Positions 57,238 to 64,000 of a stretch of DNA of 64,000 bases are shown piece by piece. The first letter of the stretch is position 1, and each line of letters starts with the position of its first letter. The translations under genes and the position numbers were made by a program. Source of the DNA: Marmoricola sp. Leaf446 (GTDB lineage Bacteria; Actinomycetota; Actinomycetes; Propionibacteriales; Nocardioidaceae); contig NZ_LMRF01000006.1 of assembly GCF_001424755.1 (NCBI RefSeq), forward strand, positions 531,300-595,299, given 5' to 3'. Below the pieces are notes generated by a model. That model was not told the DNA's origin. It searched no databases and saw nothing but the letters and a program-made list of their open reading frames with translations.

Positions 57238-58221
57238 ATGCCTCCCCTGGACGTGACCCCGGCCGTGACCCCGGTCGAGACCGTCGACCCGCCGCCCGGG
57301 CCGCTCGGGCCGCCCTCCCCGGCCGGGTCCCCCACCGGCCCCCGGACCGGCACCCGCGGACCGGCGTGGCTGCGCGCCGTGCGTCCGCGCCAGTGGCCCA
57401 AGAACGCCCTGGTCCTCGCCGCCCCGCTGGCCGGGGGCCGGGTGCTGGACCCCGACGTGCTGCTCGGCGCGCTGGTGGCGTTCGCGGTGTTCTGCGTCGC
57501 GGCCTCGGGCTGCTACCTGCTCAACGACGCGCTCGACGCCCCCCAGGACCGGCTCCACCCGACCAAGCGCCTGCGGCCCGTGGCCGCCGGCGAGATCGGC
57601 GTACGCCGGGCCGTGGTCGCCGGGACCGTGCTGATGCTGCTCGCGGTGGTCGCCGCCACCGTCTGGGCGCTGCCGCTCGGGCTCACCGTGCTGGCCTACG
57701 TCGCCGTGCAGGCGGCCTACCTCGGCGGCGTCAAGGACGAGCCCGCGCTCGACCTGGCCGTCGTCTCCTCGGGCTTCCTGCTGCGCGCGATCGCCGGCGG
57801 CACCGCCTCCGGGCTCGCGCTGTCGCCGTGGTTCCTGCTCGTGGCCACCTTCGGCGCGCTGTTCGTCGTGTCCGGCAAGCGCTACTCCGAGATGGTCCGC
57901 ATGGGCGCCGACGCCGGCACCCGCCCGTCGCTGCGCAAGTACTCCGCCAGCTACCTGCGCTTCGTCTGGACCATGGCCGCCGGGGTCACCGTGACGGTCT
58001 ACCTGCTGTGGGCGCTCAACGGCCCGGGGTCGGCCGCCGGTGGCACGCCGTGGGCCGCGGTCTCGGTCGCGCCGTTCGTGCTCTGCCTGATGCGGTACGC
58101 CGCCGTGGTCGACCGCGGCCACGCGGAGCGGCCCGAGGAGATCGTGCTGGGCGACCGGCACCTCCAGGTGATCGCCCTGGTCTGGGTCGGGCTGGTCGCC
58201 ACCGGGGCGGTGCTCGGGTGA
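57238..58221 (+). CDS. ubiA: Decaprenyl-phosphate phosphoribosyltransferase (UbiA family)
   Basis: A 327-residue prenyltransferase-fold membrane protein with nine or so helices. The first Asp motif is NDALDAPQDRLHPTKRLRP (Asn96, Asp97, Asp100, Asp104), the second KDEPALDLAVVSSGFLLRAIAG. It joins phosphoribosyl pyrophosphate to decaprenyl phosphate, the first committed DPA step (Rv3806c in M. tuberculosis). A Pro/Gly-rich 45-residue N-terminus is disordered. Its stop overlaps the dprE1 GTG by 4 bases. Confidence 0.92.
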   Translation: MPPLDVTPAVTPVETVDPPPGPLGPPSPAGSPTGPRTGTRGPAWLRAVRPRQWPKNALVLAAPLAGGRVLDPDVLLGALVAFAVFCVAASGCYLLNDALDAPQDRLHPTKRLRPVAAGEIGVRRAVVAGTVLMLLAVVAATVWALPLGLTVLAYVAVQAAYLGGVKDEPALDLAVVSSGFLLRAIAGGTASGLALSPWFLLVATFGALFVVSGKRYSEMVRMGADAGTRPSLRKYSASYLRFVWTMAAGVTVTVYLLWALNGPGSAAGGTPWAAVSVAPFVLCLMRYAAVVDRGHAERPEEIVLGDRHLQVIALVWVGLVATGAVLG

Positions 58222-59609
58222 GCGCCGGCGCACCGACGGTGCTGCACGGGTGGGGCCGGACCTCGCCGTCGGTGGCGACGGTCCGCACCCCCGTCACCGC
58301 CGACGAGGTCGCCGCTGCGGTCCGGGGGGCCGGTGACCGTGGCGTCCTGGCCCGCGGGCTGGGCCGCAGCTACGGCGACCCCGCCCAGAACGCCGGCGGC
58401 ACCGTGCTCGATATGACCCACCGCCGCGGCGTACGACGCCTCGACGTCGACGCCGCGGTGGTCGAGGTCGAGGCCGGCACCAGCCTCGACGAGCTGCTCC
58501 GGGTGCTGCTCGGCGTGGGGCTCACGCTGCCGGTGCAGCCGGGCACCCGCCAGGTCAGCGTGGGCGGGGCGATCGCCGCCGACGTCCACGGCAAGAACCA
58601 CCACGTCGCCGGCAGCTTCGGCGCCCACGTGCGCTGGGTCGACCTGCTCACCGCCGACGGCGCGGTGCAGCGGCTGCGCCCCGACGGCCCCGACCCCGAG
58701 CTGTTCTGGGGCACCGTCGGCGGGATGGGCCTGACCGGCGTGGTGCTGCGCGCCGAGCTCTCGGTGCGCCGGGTCGAGACCTCCTCGGTCGTGGTGACCA
58801 GCGAGCGCCACGGCGACCTGGGCGAGGTGATGGACGCGCTGACCCGGCTCGACCACGAGGCGGAGTACAGCGTGGCGTGGTTCGACTCCGTCTCGCGCGG
58901 TCGCGGCTCGGGGCGCGGGGTGGTCCTCAGCGGTCACGACGCCCGGCTCGACGAGCTGCCCGTCGCCCAGCGCCGGACGCCGTACGCCGTGCCGCCGCCG
59001 CGCTCGGTCGCGGTCCCGCTGGTGCCGCCGGTGTCGCTCGTCAACCGGCTGAGCGGCCGGGCCTTCAACGAGCTGTGGTTCCGCAGGGCGCCGCGACATC
59101 CCGGCACGGGGGTCGAGCACGCCTTCGGCTTCTTCCAGCCGCTCGACGGCGTCGCGTCCTGGAACCGGCTCTACGGCCCGCGCGGCCTGGCGCAGTACCA
59201 GCTCGCGGTCCCCCACGACGCCGCGGCGGTGGTGCCCGAGGTCGTCGCCGCCGTCGCGGCGAGCGGCCACGTGTCCTGCCTCAACGTGCTCAAGCGCTTC
59301 GGCCCGGGCACGCCCTCGCCGCTGTCCTTCCCGATGCCGGGCTGGACCCTGGCCCTCGACCTGCCCGTCGCGCCCGGGCTCGCCGGGCTGCTCGACCGGC
59401 TCGACGCGATGGTGCTCGAGGCGGGTGGCCGGGTCTACCTGGCCAAGGACTCCCGCACCCCGGCCCACCACCTGGCCGCGATGTATCCCGACCTGCCCCG
59501 GTTCGCCGCGCTGCGCCGCCGCGTGGACCCCGAGGGCCGCTTCGCCTCCGACCTCGCCCGACGCCTCGGGCTGCTCACCCCCACCCCCGCACGAGAGGCC
59601 CGCCCGTGA
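58218..59609 (+). CDS. dprE1: Decaprenylphosphoryl-beta-D-ribose 2'-oxidase DprE1
   Basis: A 463-residue VAO-type flavoenzyme from GTG 58218. FAD binding is at ARGLGRSYGDPAQNAGG and VHGKNHHVAGSFG; active-site Lys359 and Lys410 correspond to Lys367 and Lys418 of the M. tuberculosis enzyme. At the position of Cys387, the benzothiazinone target, this protein has Ala379 (PGWTLALDL), and Asn385 is Thr377. It oxidises DPR to the keto form, reduced next by DprE2. Coupled to ubiA by a GTGA overlap. Confidence 0.95.
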   Translation: MSAGAPTVLHGWGRTSPSVATVRTPVTADEVAAAVRGAGDRGVLARGLGRSYGDPAQNAGGTVLDMTHRRGVRRLDVDAAVVEVEAGTSLDELLRVLLGVGLTLPVQPGTRQVSVGGAIAADVHGKNHHVAGSFGAHVRWVDLLTADGAVQRLRPDGPDPELFWGTVGGMGLTGVVLRAELSVRRVETSSVVVTSERHGDLGEVMDALTRLDHEAEYSVAWFDSVSRGRGSGRGVVLSGHDARLDELPVAQRRTPYAVPPPRSVAVPLVPPVSLVNRLSGRAFNELWFRRAPRHPGTGVEHAFGFFQPLDGVASWNRLYGPRGLAQYQLAVPHDAAAVVPEVVAAVAASGHVSCLNVLKRFGPGTPSPLSFPMPGWTLALDLPVAPGLAGLLDRLDAMVLEAGGRVYLAKDSRTPAHHLAAMYPDLPRFAALRRRVDPEGRFASDLARRLGLLTPTPAREARP

Positions 59610-60364
59610 TGGACGCCACCGGTCGCCCCCAGTCCCTGCTGCTGCTCGGCGGCACCTCCGAGATCGGCCTCGCGGTCGCCGACGCCTGGGCCGAGCGGTC
59701 CCCCGGCCTGCGGGTCGTGCTGGCCGCCCGCCCGGGCGAGCGCCGCGACGCCGCAGCCGCCCGGCTCGAGGGACGCGGGTGCCGCGTCGAGGTGCACGAC
59801 TTCGACGCGCTGGACGACGGGGCCCACGTCCGGGTGGTCGAGAAGGCCCGGGCCGGGGGCGACGTCGACGTCGCCGTCGTGGCCTACGGCGTGCTCGGCG
59901 ACCCCGAGCTCGCCTGGCAGGACCCCGAGGAGGCGGGACGGGTCGCGCGCACCAACTACACCGCGCCCGTGCTCAGCGGCGTCGCCCTGGGCGCGATGGT
60001 GCGCGCGCAGGGGCACGGCGTCGTGGTCGCGCTCTCCAGCGTGGCCGGCGAACGACCCCGCCGGTCCAACTTCGTGTACGGCTCGAGCAAGGCCGGGATG
60101 GACGCCTTCTACACCGGCCTCGGCGAGGCGCTGCGCCCGATCGGCGGCCGGGTCCTCGTCGTACGCCCCGGGTTCGTGCGGTCGCGGATGACCGCCGGAC
60201 TCGACGCCGCCCCGCTCGCCGTGGGTCCCGAGGAGGTCGCCCGTGCCGTGGTCGACGGGGTCGCCGCGGGGCGCGAGCAGGTGTGGGTCCCCCGCCCGCT
60301 GCGCCCGGTGATGTCGACGCTGCGCCACCTGCCCCGGCCGGTCTTCCGCCGGCTGCCGCTGTGA
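59609..60364 (+). CDS. dprE2: Decaprenylphosphoryl-2-keto-ribose reductase DprE2 (SDR)
   Basis: A 251-residue SDR. The cofactor motif LLLGGTSEIGLAVA, the VAYGVLGD segment and catalytic NFVYGSSKAGMDAFY match DprE2. It completes epimerisation to DPA with DprE1. ATG 59609 overlaps the dprE1 stop by one base; GTG 59606, 7 bases after GAGAGG, is an equal candidate. Its TGA overlaps the GTG of the next gene. Confidence 0.94.
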   Translation: MDATGRPQSLLLLGGTSEIGLAVADAWAERSPGLRVVLAARPGERRDAAAARLEGRGCRVEVHDFDALDDGAHVRVVEKARAGGDVDVAVVAYGVLGDPELAWQDPEEAGRVARTNYTAPVLSGVALGAMVRAQGHGVVVALSSVAGERPRRSNFVYGSSKAGMDAFYTGLGEALRPIGGRVLVVRPGFVRSRMTAGLDAAPLAVGPEEVARAVVDGVAAGREQVWVPRPLRPVMSTLRHLPRPVFRRLPL

Positions 60365-60729
60365 CCACCCGGCCCCGCAGCCACCCCGGCTTCGACGCCC
60401 TGGTCGACTGCGTGGTCCGCGAGCTCGACGGCCACGGCATCACCCTTACGCCGCTGCTCGTCCACGACGAGCTGCGCGCCATGCTGCGCCTGCCCGAGTC
60501 GGCCGGCGGGCTGCCGGAGTCCGAGCGGCTCGACCTGCTCGGGCCGCAGGCCCGCCGCCGCCTCGCCGACCGGCTGCGTGCGCGGCTGCGGCTGCCCGAC
60601 CTCGCGTCCGGCCCCTCCGCACCCGGCCCCTCCGCACCCGGGCCCACCGCACCCGACCCGGACGCCGAGCCCGAGCGGGAGCCCTGCCAGGTGGTCGAGC
60701 TCGCCGAGCGGAGGCACCGTGACCGCTGA
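60361..60729 (+). CDS. Hypothetical protein in the dprE operon
   Basis: A 122-residue soluble protein from GTG 60361, which overlaps the dprE2 stop by 4 bases. The first 80 residues are helical (FDALVDCVVRELDGHGITLTPLLVHDELRAML); then comes a SAPGPSAPGPTAPDP repeat linker and an acidic/basic tail. I recognise no family. The tight overlaps on both sides argue that it is a real gene linked to the DPA operon. Confidence 0.65.
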   Translation: MTTRPRSHPGFDALVDCVVRELDGHGITLTPLLVHDELRAMLRLPESAGGLPESERLDLLGPQARRRLADRLRARLRLPDLASGPSAPGPSAPGPTAPDPDAEPEREPCQVVELAERRHRDR

Positions 60730-61369
60730 GGCCACCCGCACCGTCGTGCACCTGCTGCGCCACGGCGAGGTCCACAACCCCGACGGGGTGCTCTACGGGC
60801 GGGCTCCCGGCTTCGGGCTGTCCGAGGCCGGCCGGGAGATGGCCCACGCCGCCGCCGACCTCCTCGCCGGTCGCGACGTCGCCCTCCTGGTCTCCTCGCC
60901 CCTCGAGCGGGCCCGCGAGACCGCGGCCCCGGTCGCGGACCGGCTGCGCCTCGGCGTACGCCTGGACGAGCGGCTGCTCGAGGTCACCAACGTCCTCGAG
61001 GGCCGCCGCGTCGACATGCACCGCAGCATCCTGGTCCAGCCCCGGGTGTGGCCGACGCTGTGGAACCCGTGGCGCCCGTCGTGGGGCGAGCCCTACCGCG
61101 ACGTCGTAGGACGGATGACGGCGGCCGTCGACCAGGCCCGCACGATCGCCCACGGGCACGAGGCCGTGCTCGTCAGCCACCAGGTGCCGATCTGGGTGAC
61201 GCGCCGCCGCGCCGAGGGCCGGCGCCCGGCGCACCTGCCCCGCCGGCGCCAGGTCGCGCTGGGCAGCCTGACCTCGCTGCACTTCCTCGGCGACCGCCTG
61301 AGCGGGGTGACCTACGCCGATCCGGGGCTCGGCCACCGCTTGTCGGCCGCGCCTACGGTGGCCCCATGA
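60719..61369 (+). CDS. Histidine phosphatase family protein
   Basis: A 216-residue phosphoglycerate-mutase-like enzyme from GTG 60719 behind GGAGG, overlapping the previous gene by 11 bases. The catalytic motif is VHLLRHGEVHNP, with SSPLERARETAAPV and the second His in VLVSHQVPIWV. Substrates range from sugar phosphates to phosphoproteins. In the DPA operon, dephosphorylation of a phosphoribosyl-lipid intermediate (the step between UbiA and DprE1) is an attractive but unproven role. Confidence 0.88.
   Translation: MTAEATRTVVHLLRHGEVHNPDGVLYGRAPGFGLSEAGREMAHAAADLLAGRDVALLVSSPLERARETAAPVADRLRLGVRLDERLLEVTNVLEGRRVDMHRSILVQPRVWPTLWNPWRPSWGEPYRDVVGRMTAAVDQARTIAHGHEAVLVSHQVPIWVTRRRAEGRRPAHLPRRRQVALGSLTSLHFLGDRLSGVTYADPGLGHRLSAAPTVAP
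61354..61359 (+). promoter_or_regulatory. -10 box of leaderless small membrane protein gene
   Basis: TACGGT, inside the phosphatase gene, 6 bases before ATG 61366. Confidence 0.5.
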
Positions 61370-61620
61370 GCTTCCCCGGCCCCCCTCGCCCCCTCGTCGT
61401 CGCCGAGCAGCGTCACAGCACCCTCGCCCTGGTGCTGGCCTGGACCCTCACCGTCGTCACCGGGGGCTACTTCCTCCCGTGGGCCATCGCCGCCACCCGG
61501 GGCAAGACCAACAGCACCACGATCGGCTGGGTCAACCTCCTGCTCGGCTGGACGATCGTCGGGTGGGTGGTCGCGCTGGTGATGGCCTGCCGGCCGCACC
61601 GCACCACGACCTACGCCTGA
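61366..61620 (+). CDS. Superinfection immunity-type two-helix membrane protein
   Basis: An 84-residue protein with two membrane helices (TLALVLAWTLTVVTGGYFLPW and IGWVNLLLGWTIVGWVVALVMAC). The core YFLPWAIAATRGKTNSTTIGWVNLLLGWT is that of the T4 Imm-like superinfection-immunity family, which is widespread in bacterial chromosomes where its role is unknown. ATG 61366 overlaps the phosphatase stop by 4 bases but also has its own leaderless promoter. Confidence 0.8.
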   Translation: MSFPGPPRPLVVAEQRHSTLALVLAWTLTVVTGGYFLPWAIAATRGKTNSTTIGWVNLLLGWTIVGWVVALVMACRPHRTTTYA

Positions 61621-61708
61621 CCCCTCCTGCCCCGCCCCACCCCGCCGCCGTTAGGGGTGGGGGCACCCGGGTACACGCGGCCTCCGGGGGAATCAACAGG
61701 AGGCACAC

Positions 61709-62446
61709 ATGAAGTACGTCATCATCGCGGTCGTCGTGGTCGCGCTGCTGCTGCTCGTCGGGCTGCTGCTCGCCGCGCGCAACCGTCGCAAGAAGGAGCT
61801 GGCCCGCCAGCGTGCGGGCGAGCTGCGCCAGGAGGCGGGAGCCGCCACCGCCGGCACCCAGGCCCAGGAGGCCCGCGCCCGCGAGACCGAGGCCGAGGCC
61901 CAGGCAGCCCGTGAGCGCGCCGAGCGCCTCGAGCGCGAGGCCCACGAGCGCCGCACCGAGGCCCAGGTCGCCCAGGCCCAGCGCGAGGACGCCGTGCGCG
62001 AGGCCGACCGTCTCGACCCCGACGTCGACCACCGTGCCGCCGACTACGAGCCCCGCCTCGACACCGACGGTCGCCAGACCGGTCACGACACCGGCCACGA
62101 GACCGGGCACGACACGACCGGGCACGACACGACCGGGCACGACACGACCGGGCACGACACGACCGGCACGGACACCCGTCACGACACCACCGGTCACGGG
62201 ACCACCCACGACACCCGTCAGGGCGTGGCCCGCGAGGTCGACGAGCACACCCCCGGCCACGACCGGACCGGCTCCACCGGGACCACCGGCGGCACCACCG
62301 GGACCACCAGCGCCACCGGCGGCACCACCACCGGGACGCACGACCAGACCGGCACCGGCGGCGCCCACGCCGCCGGCCAGCCCGACCCGGCGCTGCGCCC
62401 GACCGACCCGAACGACCCGGACTTCGCCCCGCGCGACGGTCGCTAA
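61709..62446 (+). CDS. Membrane-anchored coiled-coil protein with HDTTG repeats
   Basis: A 245-residue protein: one N-terminal membrane helix (YVIIAVVVVALLLLVGLLLAA), an Ala/Glu/Arg coiled coil (about 28-105) and a low-complexity C-terminus of GHDTTGHDTTG and TGTTGGTTGTT repeats. AGGAGG lies 5 bases before the ATG. Function unknown; the composition of the repeats recalls the DUF2382 protein at 30284, another likely stress protein. Confidence 0.75.
   Translation: MKYVIIAVVVVALLLLVGLLLAARNRRKKELARQRAGELRQEAGAATAGTQAQEARARETEAEAQAARERAERLEREAHERRTEAQVAQAQREDAVREADRLDPDVDHRAADYEPRLDTDGRQTGHDTGHETGHDTTGHDTTGHDTTGHDTTGTDTRHDTTGHGTTHDTRQGVAREVDEHTPGHDRTGSTGTTGGTTGTTSATGGTTTGTHDQTGTGGAHAAGQPDPALRPTDPNDPDFAPRDGR
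62102..62164 (+). repeat. 15-base tandem repeats coding GHDTT
   Basis: About four copies of a 15-base unit (ACCGGGCACGACACG) lie in the repeat-rich 3' half of the coiled-coil gene; copy number is likely variable. Confidence 0.8.
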
Positions 62447-62479
62447 GTCCGTATTGCACGATTTGCGTGTTCTGCTGCC

Positions 62480-62522
62480 GCGGGCGGCGGTGACGGCCTA
62501 CCGTCGTACCACCGCCGCCCGC
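62480..62522. promoter_or_regulatory. Nested stem-loop in the leader of the histidine kinase gene
   Basis: GCGGGCGGCGGT (62480-62491) and ACCGCCGCCCGC (62511-62522) are perfect 12-base arms; inside lies GACGG-CCTA-CCGTC. The ribosome binding site starts 7 bases beyond the stem. GGTGAC (62489) can alternatively pair with GTCACC (62523). Confidence 0.6.
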
Positions 62523-62539
62523 GTCACCAGGAGAGCACC

Positions 62540-64000
62540 GTGCGAACTCCGTCGCTCCGCACCCTGGGTGACGTGGCCCTGGTGCTCGCGGTCGTGGTCG
62601 CCACCTTCCTGGCGCTGACCGAGAGCCCGGTGCCCGAGCTGGTCTCGCGCTGGTGGACCGCCGGTGTGGCCGCCTCTGCGCTCCTGCTGCGCCTGCCCGG
62701 CCGCCGGCTCTCCGTGGGGGTGGCGGCCGTCGTCGTCTCCGTCGTGGTGGCCGGCACCGCCGCCGGGGCCCCGCCGGGCCTCACCCTGGCGCTCGCGGTC
62801 TCCACGGCGGTCGAGGCGCTCGTCGTCGCCTGGTGGTTGACCGGCTTCGAGCTGGCCCGCGCCCGGCTGGCCACGTGGTCGGACTACCGCCGGTTCCTGG
62901 TCGCCGTGGGTGGCGGTTGCGCCGCCTCGGCGCTGACCACGTCGGCGGCGTACGCCGTCCTGGGCCGCCCCGAGCCCTGGCTGCTCGTGGTCTGGGTCTT
63001 CCTGACCCACCTCGCCGCCCAGGTCGTGGTGCTGCCGCTGTTCCTGACCCAGCCCGACCCGGGTGTGCGGGTGCGGGCCGTGGAGGTCCTGGCCCACCTC
63101 GCCCTGCTCGCCGCGGCCGCCGGGCTGTGCCTGGTCGCGACCGCCGACCAGCCGCTGGCCTTCGTGATGCTGCCGCTGCTCGTGTGGTCGGCCGCGCGGT
63201 TCGCATCCCGCTGGGCCAAGCTCGAGCTCGTCGCGGTGTGCAGCTTCCTGGCCTGGCTGAGCATGCAGGAGATCGGGCCCTTCGCGCCGCTCCCCGAGGA
63301 CGCCGGGGTGCTCGACCTGGTGGCGACACCGCAGGGACTCGTGACGGTCGGCGCGATCACCGTGGTCGCCTTCATGGTCGCGATGTCGAGCCTGCGCGAG
63401 TCGACCCGCCTCAACCGGGCCCACGAGGTGCAGCTGGGGCAGCTGATGGACTCCGCGAGCGGGACCGCGTTCGTGGCCACCGACCTCGACGGCACCATCA
63501 CGTGGTTCAGCACCGGGGCCGAGCAGCTCCTCGGCTACTCCGCCGAGGAGGTCGTGGGCCGCTTCGACCCGACGCGCTTCCACGAGGTGGGCGAGGTCCT
63601 CGACCGGGCCCGCGAGCTCGGTGTGCCGCCCGGCCCCGAGGTCCTGACCCGCCCGGTGACCACGGCGACCGACGGCAGCGAGCAGGACACCCGCGAGTGG
63701 ACCTGGGTACGCCGGGACGGCGGCCGGATCAGCGTCTCGGCCAGCGTCAGCCGGGTCCGCGACCAGGCCGGACGCCACGTCGGCTGGCTCGACGTCGTCC
63801 GCGACGTGACCGACCGTCGCGCGGCCGAGCAGGCGCTGCGGCAGGCCCTGGACAAGGAGCGCGAGACCAACCTGCGGATGCGCGACCTCGACCGCGCCAA
63901 GAACGACTTCGTCTCCTCGGTCAGCCACGAGCTGCGCACCCCGCTGACCAGCATCATCGGGTACGCCGAGATCCTGGGCGACGACCTCGCGACCAACCTC
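62540..64000 (+). CDS. Membrane sensor histidine kinase with PAS domain (3' end cut by window edge)
   Basis: The frame is open from GTG 62540 (AGGAGA upstream) to the window end, 487 codons. Residues 1-280 hold about eight membrane helices in a MASE1-like sensor; a PAS domain follows ([39 protein letters not shown], ending in DVTDRRAAE). The HisKA H-box [18 protein letters not shown] places phospho-His at residue 463. The ATPase domain lies beyond the edge. It should feed a response regulator not seen here. Confidence 0.9.
   Translation, partial: MRTPSLRTLGDVALVLAVVVATFLALTESPVPELVSRWWTAGVAASALLLRLPGRRLSVGVAAVVVSVVVAGTAAGAPPGLTLALAVSTAVEALVVAWWLTGFELARARLATWSDYRRFLVAVGGGCAASALTTSAAYAVLGRPEPWLLVVWVFLTHLAAQVVVLPLFLTQPDPGVRVRAVEVLAHLALLAAAAGLCLVATADQPLAFVMLPLLVWSAARFASRWAKLELVAVCSFLAWLSMQEIGPFAPLPEDAGVLDLVATPQGLVTVGAITVVAFMVAMSSLRESTRLNRAHEVQLGQLMDSASGTAFVATDLDGTITWFSTGAEQLLGYSAEEVVGRFDPTRFHEVGEVLDRARELGVPPGPEVLTRPVTTATDGSEQDTREWTWVRRDGGRISVSASVSRVRDQAGRHVGWLDVVRDVTDRRAAEQALRQALDKERETNLRMRDLDRAKNDFVSSVSHELRTPLTSIIGYAEILGDDLATNL

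Noticed and set aside
61366..61620. Superinfection-immunity protein as evidence of a prophage
   Set aside because: No integrase, capsid, terminase or other phage gene is present; this family is widespread in chromosomes.
62102..62164. Tandem 15-base repeats as a CRISPR array
   Set aside because: They are head-to-tail with no spacers, in frame within a coding region, and no cas genes are present.
62498..63928. A 476-codon minus-strand frame over the window end
   Set aside because: The plus strand carries membrane helices, a PAS domain and a perfect HisKA H-box; the minus frame is a shadow.

Overview
The window is very GC-rich (roughly 70 percent or more), gene-dense and free of phage or transposon genes. 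It has mycothiol-era actinobacterial hallmarks: GAF-ANTAR regulators, a PknB-type kinase, paired dynamin-like GTPases, a decaprenyl-phosphoryl-arabinose (DPA) gene set, and many leaderless genes with a TANNNT box 6-8 bases before the start codon. I infer a chromosome segment of a Nocardioides-like member of the Propionibacteriales; the species cannot be told from the sequence alone. GTG starts and 1-4 base stop/start overlaps are common.

Layout. 1-15 kb: a partial aminopeptidase N, a DUF5130 protein, MscS channel, zinc-ribbon membrane protein, truncated globin, double-hotdog thioesterase, the translation factor EttA and an SSB paralogue. As I recall it, this order resembles a block around Rv2467-Rv2478c of Mycobacterium tuberculosis, here interrupted by TetR, thiolase, MarR and MocR/flavoprotein genes. 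15-22.5 kb: an operon of PrsW-type membrane protease and two dynamin-like GTPases, then an aminopeptidase P and a receptor Ser/Thr kinase. 22.6-28.5 kb: SulP transporter with divergent MerR, tRNA-Arg, adenosine deaminase-like enzyme, MauE-DsbA-like redox pair, oligoribonuclease, tRNA-His. 28.5-36 kb: RIO kinase, a stress-type envelope cluster (PRC-barrel/DUF2382, membrane proteins), a secreted zinc protease, an FAD oxidoreductase, tRNA-Lys and an orphan secreted protein.

36-50 kb is accessory: methyltransferase, a DksA/TraR-like protein without its zinc cysteines, an alcohol dehydrogenase-SDR operon, three consecutive ANTAR-domain genes, SRPBCC, luciferase-like and cyclic-nucleotide-binding proteins, a chromate transporter, an MFS carrier and an aldo/keto reductase with a divergent XRE regulator. 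50-53 kb holds a TetR gene divergent from a two-gene operon of an AurF-like diiron oxygenase and a ferredoxin-fused FAD reductase, a plausible self-contained oxygenase system. 53-54.5 kb has two more divergently transcribed GAF/ANTAR proteins.

54.5-62.5 kb carries a TetR gene, an AftA-like arabinosyltransferase and, divergently, UbiA-type phosphoribosyltransferase, DprE1 and DprE2 in a tightly overlapping operon, i.e. most of the route from phosphoribosyl pyrophosphate to DPA and its first use. A histidine phosphatase and small membrane proteins follow. The window ends inside a membrane sensor histidine kinase. The most interesting points are the oxygenase/reductase locus, the DPA locus with a natural Cys-to-Ala change at the benzothiazinone target position of DprE1, the cysteine-free DksA-like protein, the PrsW-dynamin pair operon, several well-formed candidate operators and the recurring leaderless promoter layout.
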